The notes below the pieces were generated by a model. That model was not told where the DNA came from. It saw only the letters and a program-made list of their open reading frames with translations, and did no database searches. Both the position numbers and the translations under genes were made by a program. 8,452 nucleotides of DNA from Thermotogae bacterium (GTDB lineage Bacteria > Thermotogota > Thermotogae > UBA12178), in NCBI GenBank assembly GCA_003641795.1, contig QNAP01000066.1, forward strand, positions 1 to 8,452. Reading direction: 5' to 3'. Positions 1 to 6,188 of the stretch are shown in pieces (position 1 is the stretch's first letter; each line of letters begins with the position of its first letter).

Positions 1-1
1 G

Positions 2-307
2 AACATAGGGCAAACGAACTACGCGGCGACGAAGGCTGGAGTGATAGGGATGACGAAGACGTGGGCGAAGGAGCTGGCGAGGAAGGGTGCACAGATAAGG
101 GTGAACGCGGTGGCGCCGGGATTGATAAAGACGCCCATGACTGAGAAGATTCCGCAGAAGATAGTTGATCGTGTAGTAGAACGCATACCGTTGGGGCGTG
201 TTGGAGAACCTGAGGAAGTTGCACGTGTGTATCTGTTTCTGGCGAGCGACGAATCCAGCTACATAACGGGTCAGGTCATAGGTGTGGACGGAGGTATCAC
301 GTTGTGA
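2..307 (+). CDS. fabG: FabG-like short-chain dehydrogenase/reductase, C-terminal part (5' truncated by window edge)
   Basis: Cytoplasmic NAD(P)H-dependent short-chain dehydrogenase/reductase, closest in style to 3-oxoacyl-ACP reductase, which reduces a 3-oxoacyl group to 3-hydroxyacyl. Only the last 101 residues lie in the window; the family is about 245 residues, so the Rossmann nucleotide-binding half is outside. The frame is open to the left edge and begins inside the active site: YAATK at residues 7-11 supplies the catalytic Tyr and Lys of the YxxxK motif. It is followed by the family block RVNAVAPGLIKTPM, then GEPEEVA, LFLASDESSYITGQ and the terminal VDGG. The in-frame ATG at 41 is internal because it would cut off the catalytic pair. 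The stop is 15 bp before the next gene, which suggests cotranscription. Being FabG-like in sequence does not prove a role in fatty acid synthesis; in this cluster it could act on a catabolic 3-oxo or 3-hydroxy acyl compound. Confidence 0.93.
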   Translation, partial: NIGQTNYAATKAGVIGMTKTWAKELARKGAQIRVNAVAPGLIKTPMTEKIPQKIVDRVVERIPLGRVGEPEEVARVYLFLASDESSYITGQVIGVDGGITL

Positions 308-310
308 GAA

Positions 311-317
311 AGGAGTG
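311..317 (+). promoter_or_regulatory. Ribosome binding site of the exported hydrolase gene
   Basis: AGGAGTG lies 5 bp before the ATG at 323, immediately after the SDR stop. The gap between the two genes is only 15 bp and leaves no room for a separate promoter, which supports a shared transcript. Confidence 0.7.
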
Positions 318-322
318 AACAA

Positions 323-1543
323 ATGAGAACCTTTCTGGCTTCTATTTTTGCCCTTCTCCTGGGGGTGGGGAGTGTGTTGGGCTTAGAGTCTCTAAGAATC
401 GAAAATGGAGATTTTGTCGAACTCAGTAATGGTGAAAGAATCTACGTGAGAGTGGCTGGACATGGATCAAAGCCTGTGGTCTTGTTACCAGGTAACAACA
501 CTTCCGGTACGGTCTTCGAAGCGTTGCTTTCTTTCGTGAAAGCCGTCGATGAAGTAAACGACGCTTACACCTTCTACGCGTTCGACTACAGAGGAAGCGG
601 CCAATCTTCTTATCACAACAAGATAACATCTCTGGAAGACTTTGCCAGAGATTTCAACGAGATCGTACAGAGGGATGAAAAACTCAGCAAAGGAGGAATC
701 GTACTCGTGGGTTATTCCATGGGATTTGGCGTGGCTCAGGAGATGGTATATCTCGATCCCACAAAGTACGACTACGTGATTTCCCTCGCTGGTATAGGTA
801 CCAAAGGTATCCGTGTTCCGTTCACTCCCGAAAACGCCGGCACCGACCCAAAGACAGGAAAAACGTACCAATCGGGCGACTGGGTCGATTCCCTTTCGGC
901 CACGGTTTTCCACCAGAGGTCTTGGCAAGGAGAAAATCGGACCTACGCCAATGTCAAATCTATGTGGAACATGTTGGTCTTCAACGACGTTCTGAAGTAT
1001 TCTCTCGCGAATCTCAAGCCTACCGAAGAAGATTTTACCAAAACACCTTTCTATGAAGACTCTTTGAGAGATGTTCTCTCTGTGGAGTACATGCCCGAAT
1101 CCCTCTACGCTTCACACATGTTCAACGCGTCTTTCGTAACCATCAGACACGCGAATTCCGATGGAACTGAAGTGGTCATTCCATGTACTGGAAAGATCTC
1201 TGCTTTCAAGGGCAAGAAGGTGCTTTTAGTCAAGGCGAGAACGGATTACATGCACTGGCGCGGTGATCTTGTGGTGATGGATCAGATCGTCCAGAACACC
1301 AAATACGATTTAAAACAAGCCGGAGCTCATGTGGAGGCTTTGATCTTCGAACCGAATAAAGGATTCGATCACGGTTTTCCAATCGATCATCCCTTGGAAA
1401 CTCTCAAGATCATCTGCGCTTTCGTTGAGGGTAGAGGAACGCTCAAGGAGGATACTTTGGATCACATTTTGGGAACAGATAACTACACGTTCTACCCCCA
1501 TGAAGAGACGTCATGGGAAATGAAAGCATACGGTGGTTTCTAA
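323..1543 (+). CDS. Exported alpha/beta hydrolase with large lid domain
   Basis: Alpha/beta-hydrolase-fold enzyme of 406 residues, probably an esterase, lipase, lactonase or amidase acting in the periplasm. Residues 1-20 look like a Sec signal peptide: Arg2, a hydrophobic core rich in Leu/Ala/Val, and likely cleavage near VLG-LE. No lipobox Cys is seen. Visible fold elements are VVLLPGN (52-58, the usual HG oxyanion strand, here PGN), FDYRGSGQS (87-95) and the nucleophile elbow GYSMG (130-134, Ser132). His350 in FDHG is the likely base and Asp308 in KARTD the likely acid. About 150 residues (roughly 155-300) lie between the elbow region and the strand carrying the acid, much longer than in minimal hydrolases, so an elaborate lid is inferred. 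The gene sits directly before a solute-binding protein, so it may release the molecule that the transporter takes up. The substrate is unknown. The start is ATG with a good ribosome binding site. Confidence 0.88.
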   Translation: MRTFLASIFALLLGVGSVLGLESLRIENGDFVELSNGERIYVRVAGHGSKPVVLLPGNNTSGTVFEALLSFVKAVDEVNDAYTFYAFDYRGSGQSSYHNKITSLEDFARDFNEIVQRDEKLSKGGIVLVGYSMGFGVAQEMVYLDPTKYDYVISLAGIGTKGIRVPFTPENAGTDPKTGKTYQSGDWVDSLSATVFHQRSWQGENRTYANVKSMWNMLVFNDVLKYSLANLKPTEEDFTKTPFYEDSLRDVLSVEYMPESLYASHMFNASFVTIRHANSDGTEVVIPCTGKISAFKGKKVLLVKARTDYMHWRGDLVVMDQIVQNTKYDLKQAGAHVEALIFEPNKGFDHGFPIDHPLETLKIICAFVEGRGTLKEDTLDHILGTDNYTFYPHEETSWEMKAYGGF

Positions 1544-1553
1544 TCCTCATATC

Positions 1554-1561
1554 AGGAGGTG
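1554..1561 (+). promoter_or_regulatory. Ribosome binding site that fixes the start of the binding-protein gene
   Basis: AGGAGGTG ends 6 bp before GTG 1568. The earlier in-frame GTG at 1559 overlaps this Shine-Dalgarno sequence and so cannot be the start it serves. The protein therefore begins MKKFLAITLV. Confidence 0.8.
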
Positions 1562-1567
1562 TTAGGT

Positions 1568-2803
1568 GTGAAGAAGTTTCTCGCGATTACTTTGGTTTTG
1601 GCGTTGGTAGTGCTCGGTGTAGCGGCTAAAGTGAAACCCATCAAGCTGGGTGCCGTGCTGCCACTTGGTGATATAACCGGCAGACAGGCTGCCAACGCCA
1701 TGAAATTGGCGGTCAAGGAGATCAACGCAGCGGGTGGGGTTCTCGGAAGACCCCTGGAACTCATCATTGTGGACGACGAGATGAACCCATCAAAAGGAGC
1801 AGCTGCCATCGACAAGCTCGCCACCATCGACAAGGTGGATTTCTTTATCGGTGGAATGTCTTCAGGAGTGCACTTGGCACAGATCCCGATTTTGAAGAAG
1901 TATCAGAAGATTACCGTTTGGATTGGAGCGGCGTCACACCTGTGTGAAAAAGCTCTTGCTGGTGCCGATTGGTACTTCCATCTCCATCCGTGGGATTACC
2001 AACAAGGGGCCGGATACGCAATAGGCTGGAAACAGATTCTCGAGAAGTACCCACAGGTGAAGTTCGACAGGGTATTCTTGGCTTACGAAGAGGGCGCTTT
2101 TGGCACGGCGTCTTACAAAGCCTATTTAGCCATGTTGGAGCAGGCAAAGCAAGGTGAAGGTCCCTATGTAGGACTCGTCAAGGAATTCAAGGGTGAATCT
2201 TTCAAGAGCGCGGCTTTCGGTGGTGGCGATTACAGAGCCGTCCTTCGTCTTGCCAAAGAGTGGAATCCTGATGCCTTCATCTGGGCAGGATACGACGCGG
2301 ATGCTTTGCCGATGATGGCCCAGGCCAAAGAGATCGGATTCGCTCCTCCCATATTCATAGGTGCGCCTCCAGGATGGCCTGCAGATTTCGGAAAGTCACC
2401 TCTCTCAGAAGGGGTTGTGCTCTACGGCATGTGGGCACCTTCACTCAACAAAGTGAGTCCCGTCGCCGAGCATTTCTACAACGCCTACGTGAAAGAATTC
2501 GGAGAGGAGCCAGCGACGTACTTCGCGCCGCTCGGTTATACGAACGTCTACTTCTTGGTGGAAGGTATCAAAAAGGCAGGCACCTTGGAAAAAGAGGCTT
2601 TGATCAAAGCTTTGGAACAGGTAGAGTACGAGTCGCCGCTGGGAGAGACGTTGAAAATAGCACCAAGCGCGGTGATCAAGCACCAAGGATTCACCACACA
2701 AAAGATACTCCAATGGCAAAACGGCAAACAAGAGGTCATCTGGCCATTCGAGGTACAAACGGCCGAGTTCATATATCCCTTCCCCAAATGGGAGGGTCGC
2801 TAA
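1568..2803 (+). CDS. Periplasmic solute-binding protein, HAAT (branched-chain amino acid type) ABC transporter
   Basis: Type I periplasmic binding protein of the LivJ/LivK-like family (411 residues), which captures solute and delivers it to the LivHM-type permease encoded downstream. The N-terminus has two Lys and a hydrophobic core ending GVAA-KV near residue 20, a signal peptidase I-type site. There is no Cys lipobox, so the protein should be soluble in the periplasm. Family features are IKLGAVLPLGDITG at about 25-38, AMKLAVKEINAAGGVLGRPL at 44-63, the VDDEMNP segment at 68-74, and the ligand-pocket stretches GGMSSG (95-100) and GAAS (120-123). The length is normal. This family also binds aromatic acids, short-chain amides, urea and other carboxylates, so branched-chain amino acids are not assured as cargo; the flanking hydrolase genes point away from simple amino acid uptake. 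The GTG start is chosen by the ribosome binding site. The gene is 24 bp downstream of the hydrolase gene and is followed by a hairpin. Confidence 0.92.
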   Translation: MKKFLAITLVLALVVLGVAAKVKPIKLGAVLPLGDITGRQAANAMKLAVKEINAAGGVLGRPLELIIVDDEMNPSKGAAAIDKLATIDKVDFFIGGMSSGVHLAQIPILKKYQKITVWIGAASHLCEKALAGADWYFHLHPWDYQQGAGYAIGWKQILEKYPQVKFDRVFLAYEEGAFGTASYKAYLAMLEQAKQGEGPYVGLVKEFKGESFKSAAFGGGDYRAVLRLAKEWNPDAFIWAGYDADALPMMAQAKEIGFAPPIFIGAPPGWPADFGKSPLSEGVVLYGMWAPSLNKVSPVAEHFYNAYVKEFGEEPATYFAPLGYTNVYFLVEGIKKAGTLEKEALIKALEQVEYESPLGETLKIAPSAVIKHQGFTTQKILQWQNGKQEVIWPFEVQTAEFIYPFPKWEGR

Positions 2804-2818
2804 CAAGCGCGAAGCGAA

Positions 2819-2842
2819 GGCCGGACGTGAAAGCGTCCGGCC
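2819..2842 (+). terminator. Intergenic hairpin after the binding-protein gene (partial terminator or mRNA stabiliser)
   Basis: A perfect 9-bp GC-rich inverted repeat (GGCCGGACG at 2819-2827 and CGTCCGGCC at 2834-2842) with a 6-nt loop lies in the 80-bp gap between the binding-protein and permease genes. The following bases are pyrimidine-rich but contain no run of T, so it is a poor Rho-independent terminator. Such hairpins after binding-protein genes commonly protect the upstream mRNA from 3' exonucleases and keep binding protein above permease. That role is inferred from position. Confidence 0.6.
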
Positions 2843-2870
2843 ATCTCACTCTCTACCTTGAACTTTGAAA

Positions 2871-2878
2871 TGGAGGAT
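2871..2878 (+). promoter_or_regulatory. Ribosome binding site of the livH-type gene
   Basis: TGGAGGAT lies 5 bp before ATG 2884 and downstream of the intergenic hairpin, so the permease genes have their own strong translation start. No convincing -35/-10 promoter is visible in the 80-bp gap. Confidence 0.65.
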
Positions 2879-2883
2879 CGAGA

Positions 2884-3819
2884 ATGGCTGAAACCAAGAC
2901 TCACGGGCGTCATCAATTTACTCTCCCGTTACTTGCTATAGTTGCATTGATCCTGATCTTCATCTTCAAACCATACGCGGTTATCTACGGTGTTCAGCGA
3001 GGCAGTTTATACGCCTTGATAGCCATGCCTTTGGCTTTAACATTGGGGATCGTGGGCATTTTGAACCTGGCTCACGGTGATTTCTTGACACTGGGAGCTT
3101 ACATCGCCTATTGGATCTTCAACTCTACGGGTTTGGATCCTCTCCTGTCCATTTTCGCAGTTGCCCCTCTGCTCTTTGTAGTGGGAGCTGGGCTTTACAA
3201 AATTACCGTGAGCAAGGTGCTGCGAGCTCCTTTACTGAACCAACTCTTGCTTACCTTCGGTATAGCCATGATACTGGAAGAAGTGATAAACCTCATCTGG
3301 ACAAGCAGACCCAGGAACGTCTACGTAAATTACGCTTCTGCCTCCGCCTCCATCGGAGGGTTCAGGTTCGGCACCTACGAGTTTTCATATTTGCTAGCAG
3401 CAGTTGGCGTGCTCGTCTTGCTCCGACTCTTCTTGAAACATACGCGATTGGGAAAAGCCGCGTTCGCGGTGGGACAAAACCCTAAGGGAGCCAAAATAGT
3501 AGGCATAAACGTCGAAATGATCTACTTACTGATTTTCAGTATATCCGTGGGAATCGTTGGGATTGCTGCTGGGTTGACCCTCCCCCGAATGTCCATATTC
3601 CCACTGTTTGGCTCTCCCTTTACCTTGAAATCATTCTGTTTGGCTGCCATGGCTGGGTTGGGTAATCTGACAGGGATTCTGTGGTCGGGGCTCGCGTTGG
3701 GAATAGGAGAAGCGCTGGTTCAATCCATTGAAGGTTACAGTGGCTGGTCTGATATCGTCTTTTTCGGTGTTTTGATAGCCGTCATAACTATAAGGTCTTA
3801 CCGGGGGTCATACGTATGA
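2884..3819 (+). CDS. livH: ABC transporter permease, LivH type
   Basis: Inner-membrane permease subunit (311 residues) of a branched-chain amino acid-type (HAAT) importer, BPD_transp_2 family, pairing with the next gene product to form the channel. Hydrophobic spans are visible at about 14-30, 40-60, 67-80, 86-106, 118-139, 167-184, 212-233 and 288-303. Diagnostic motifs are LNLAHGDFLTLGAY (60-73), the cytoplasmic loop TRLGKAAFAVGQNPKGAKIV (187-206) that contacts the ATPase, and AMAGLGNLTG (255-264). The length is normal for LivH. The first 13 residues are polar, as expected for a cytoplasmic N-terminus. Its stop overlaps the next start in an ATGA, indicating coupled translation. The symbol denotes family, not proven substrate. 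Confidence 0.93.
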   Translation: MAETKTHGRHQFTLPLLAIVALILIFIFKPYAVIYGVQRGSLYALIAMPLALTLGIVGILNLAHGDFLTLGAYIAYWIFNSTGLDPLLSIFAVAPLLFVVGAGLYKITVSKVLRAPLLNQLLLTFGIAMILEEVINLIWTSRPRNVYVNYASASASIGGFRFGTYEFSYLLAAVGVLVLLRLFLKHTRLGKAAFAVGQNPKGAKIVGINVEMIYLLIFSISVGIVGIAAGLTLPRMSIFPLFGSPFTLKSFCLAAMAGLGNLTGILWSGLALGIGEALVQSIEGYSGWSDIVFFGVLIAVITIRSYRGSYV

Positions 3820-4766
3820 AAAAGCTGGGAATGCTCATCATCTTGGCAGTGGTCGCCTTGGGATTCCTTTTTCCCCTTTATGCTGGACCGTACCCGCTCC
3901 ACGTGATGACCACGGTGCTCACCTACATGGCTTTGGGACTCAGCTGGGACATGATGCTCAGAACTGGACAACTTTCTTTCGGGACAGCGGGATTTTTTGG
4001 ACTGGGTAGTTATGCCGCTCTGCTGACGACACTCTATCTTGGATTGAACCCCCTGGCGAGTATTTTCGTTGGTGGAGTGTTCGCTGCAATCGTGGCTTTC
4101 GCTTTAGGTTACGCCATTCTCAGACTTCGAGAGATATACTTTGCCATAACCACCCTAGCCTTGGCAGGAGTCTTCACAGTGGTTGCCAGAAACCTGCACG
4201 ACTTCACAGGTGGGCCTGAAGGAAAGATCCTCCCGTCCGCCATCTTCAACGGTGATCCAACAAAGGTCTACTGGTTGACATTCTCGGTCGCTTTGGGTAG
4301 CATTTTGGTTTCAGAACTCTTCCAGCGCACTCGAATACGTTTTGCCATCACTGCCATTCGCAATGACGAAATCACCGCGAAGTCCAGCGGGATAGATATT
4401 TTCAAGTACCTGCTTTTCGTCTTTGTGATCACCTCGGCCATCCAAGGTGTGGTCGGGGGAGCATATGCACAGCAGTACGGGTTTGTGTCTCCAGAGAGTG
4501 CATTCTCTACGAACTTTCTTTTACTTCCCATAGCTATGTGTCTTGCCGGGGGTATATACAGCACGTTGGGACCTGTGATCGGTTCGGTGATTCTGGGAGT
4601 GCTTTCAGAATATCTGAAACTCCGATTCCCTTATGGGCACCTTATCATATATGGAGTCATCATTGTAGCCATCGTACTCTTCATGCCTCACGGCATCCTC
4701 GGAATGTTGAAAAAGATAGCACAAAAAACCAGAACTGAAGTTGGGGGGAACGAAAATGAAAAATGA
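3816..4766 (+). CDS. livM: ABC transporter permease, LivM type
   Basis: Second inner-membrane permease subunit (316 residues) of the HAAT importer. LivM hallmarks in order are LSWDMMLRTGQLSFG (42-56) leading into GFFGLGSYAA (59-68), LRLREIYFAITTLALA (102-117), TGGPEGKILP (131-140), the cytoplasmic ATPase-contact loop AITAIRNDEITAKSSGI (177-193), GGIYSTLGPVIGS (245-257) and the terminal MPHGILGM (290-297). Most of the rest is hydrophobic, and the C-terminal tail after 298 is short and charged. The start ATG overlaps the livH stop by 4 bp and has a G-rich Shine-Dalgarno sequence (GGGGGT, 3803-3808). The end overlaps the start of the ATPase gene. The length fits the family, and no frameshift or truncation is seen. 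Confidence 0.93.
   Translation: MKKLGMLIILAVVALGFLFPLYAGPYPLHVMTTVLTYMALGLSWDMMLRTGQLSFGTAGFFGLGSYAALLTTLYLGLNPLASIFVGGVFAAIVAFALGYAILRLREIYFAITTLALAGVFTVVARNLHDFTGGPEGKILPSAIFNGDPTKVYWLTFSVALGSILVSELFQRTRIRFAITAIRNDEITAKSSGIDIFKYLLFVFVITSAIQGVVGGAYAQQYGFVSPESAFSTNFLLLPIAMCLAGGIYSTLGPVIGSVILGVLSEYLKLRFPYGHLIIYGVIIVAIVLFMPHGILGMLKKIAQKTRTEVGGNENEK
4743..4749 (+). promoter_or_regulatory. Ribosome binding site that fixes the livG-type start
   Basis: A G-rich GGGGGGA ends 6 bp before ATG 4756, inside the 3' end of the livM-type gene. It favours ATG 4756 over the in-frame TTG at 4741, which overlaps the site. Confidence 0.6.
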
Positions 4767-5484
4767 GCCCCCCATCCTCACAGTTGAAAAGCTGATAAAG
4801 CGTTTTGGCGGCTTGGTGGCGGTGGATAATCTCAGTTTCACGGTGCAACAAGGTGAGGTTCTCGGTGTGATTGGTCCCAACGGTGCAGGGAAGACCACTC
4901 TTACCAACGTGGTTTCGGGGCTCTATCGTCCCTCGGAGGGCAGGATCTTTTTCCAAGGAAAAGATGTGACCGAACTGGACGCTCACCAAAGATGCCGCCT
5001 GGGTATCTCTCGAACTTTTCAGCTCATGAGGCCGATAAGAGAATTCACAATCTTGGAGAACGTAATGGTCTCCGCGCTCTTTGGAAAGGGATTGGACTTG
5101 AAAAGTGCTCAAAATAGAGCAAGAGAAGTTTGCGAGTTCGTTGGTCTGAAGCGATTGAAGATTCCGATAGAGTCGGCCACGGTTTTGGAGCTGAAGAAGA
5201 TGGAAATCGCCAGAGCGCTCGCTTCCGGTCCCCAACTCGTTTTCTTAGACGAGGTCATGGCGGGTCTCAATGTGGATGAGACCAATGAAATGATCGAAAC
5301 CGTTAAGAAGATAAACGCCAGCGGGGTCACAGTGATCGTTATAGAGCACGTGATGAACGTTATAAAGGAATTGACTCATAGGGTCATCGTTTTGGATCGG
5401 GGTAGGATCATCGCTGAAGGTTCTTACGAAGAGGTATCTCATCAACCGGAGGTTATAAGTGCATACTTAGGGGAGGAAGAGTGA
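4756..5484 (+). CDS. livG: ABC transporter ATP-binding protein, LivG type, with degenerate signature motif
   Basis: Cytoplasmic ATPase subunit (242 residues) powering the LivHM-type permease. Visible motifs are Walker A GPNGAGKTT (40-48), Q-loop Gln89 in SRTFQ, Walker B LVFLDEV with Asp165 and catalytic Glu166, D-loop AGLN (169-172) and switch His198 in IEHVM. The ABC signature, normally LSxGQ before RRLEIARAL, reads ATVLE (141-145) before LKKMEIARAL, so the conserved Ser-Gly-Gly stretch is lost. Related LivG subfamilies with DEVMAGL in Walker B also carry atypical signatures (recalled, not checked), so this is probably a lineage trait rather than decay. The frame is intact and the length normal. 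The start ATG overlaps the livM-type gene by 11 bp, and the stop shares one base with the next start. The LivF-type partner has a canonical signature, implying one strong and one altered ATP site in the heterodimer. Confidence 0.92.
   Translation: MKNEPPILTVEKLIKRFGGLVAVDNLSFTVQQGEVLGVIGPNGAGKTTLTNVVSGLYRPSEGRIFFQGKDVTELDAHQRCRLGISRTFQLMRPIREFTILENVMVSALFGKGLDLKSAQNRAREVCEFVGLKRLKIPIESATVLELKKMEIARALASGPQLVFLDEVMAGLNVDETNEMIETVKKINASGVTVIVIEHVMNVIKELTHRVIVLDRGRIIAEGSYEEVSHQPEVISAYLGEEE
5470..5477 (+). promoter_or_regulatory. Ribosome binding site that fixes the livF-type start
   Basis: GGGGAGGA ends 6 bp before ATG 5484 and only 3 bp before GTG 5481. Spacing favours the ATG, giving a TGATG stop/start overlap with the livG-type gene and probable translational coupling. 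Confidence 0.65.
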
Positions 5485-6188
5485 TGCTCGAAATAAGAAA
5501 TCTCAACGTCTACTACGGGAAGCTTCACGTGATCTGGGATCTGTCCATGACCGTGGGAGATGAAGGTGTGGGATTGTTCGGTCCCAACGGTGCAGGGAAG
5601 ACGACTTTGATCAACACCATACTCGGACTCGTGACCCCCAAAGGTGGCCAGATTTTCTTTGAAGGCCGACGCATAGACGGGCTGGATACTCACAAGATAG
5701 TGAGAGAAGGCATAGCGGTGGTACCGCAGGAAAGGGAACTCTTTCCGTTCATGAGCGTGAAAGAAAATCTGGAGTTGGGGGCAGCTTTCGTACCACACGC
5801 TCAAAGCAGAATGAACGAGCTTTTCAATTTTGTCTACGAGATCTTTCCTGTGCTCAAAAGAAGAGAATCCCAGCTGGCGGGTACTATGAGTGGAGGAGAA
5901 CAGAGAATGTTGACCATAGGTCGGGCCTTGATGGCCAATCCTCGGTTGCTCATTCTTGACGAGCCCTCGGTGGGATTACAACCTTCTATTGTTGCTGAGC
6001 TCTTCCACAAACTGAAGCTGATAAGACAAAATGGAGTATCCATCCTGCTCACAGAGCAAAATGTTCGTCAGGGTTTGAAAGCTATCGATAGAGGATACAT
6101 CCTCGAGAACGGGCGCATCGCTCTCGAAGGAACTTCAGAAGAACTTGCCGCCAACGAACACGTCAAGAAGTCGTATCTGGGTTTGTGA
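5484..6188 (+). CDS. livF: ABC transporter ATP-binding protein, LivF type
   Basis: Second cytoplasmic ATPase subunit (234 residues) of the HAAT importer. Motifs are Walker A GPNGAGKTT (33-41), Q-loop Gln82 in VVPQERELFP, canonical signature MSGGEQRML (135-143), Walker B LLILDEP with Asp159 and Glu160, and D-loop VGLQP (163-167). Gln192 in TEQNVR stands where most ABC ATPases have the switch His; this Gln is typical of LivF proteins as I know them. The closing RGYILENGRI and YLGL blocks also match LivF. The length is normal. It overlaps the livG-type gene by one base, and the next gene's ATG follows the stop directly. A 23-nt stretch over Walker A is identical to that in the livG-type gene. 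Confidence 0.94.
   Translation: MLEIRNLNVYYGKLHVIWDLSMTVGDEGVGLFGPNGAGKTTLINTILGLVTPKGGQIFFEGRRIDGLDTHKIVREGIAVVPQERELFPFMSVKENLELGAAFVPHAQSRMNELFNFVYEIFPVLKRRESQLAGTMSGGEQRMLTIGRALMANPRLLILDEPSVGLQPSIVAELFHKLKLIRQNGVSILLTEQNVRQGLKAIDRGYILENGRIALEGTSEELAANEHVKKSYLGL

Noticed and set aside
485..928. Minus-strand open frame (147 codons) opposite the exported hydrolase
   Set aside because: It is the shadow of the sense gene, with no motif and no plausible promoter or ribosome binding site.
2819..2842. Full Rho-independent terminator splitting the train into two operons
   Set aside because: There is no T-run after the stem and no convincing promoter before the permease gene; a partial terminator or stabilising hairpin fits better.
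2374..2868. Plus-strand open frame (164 codons) overlapping the end of the binding-protein gene and the hairpin
   Set aside because: The translation is Arg-rich and without motifs, in a different frame from a gene with strong family evidence.
4681..5235. Minus-strand open frame (184 codons) across the livM/livG junction
   Set aside because: It lies opposite two well-supported overlapping genes, and its translation shows no known motif.
1568..6188. Naming the transporter a confirmed branched-chain amino acid importer
   Set aside because: Sequence supports the HAAT family only. The family's cargo range is broad and the flanking enzymes argue against a simple amino acid role.
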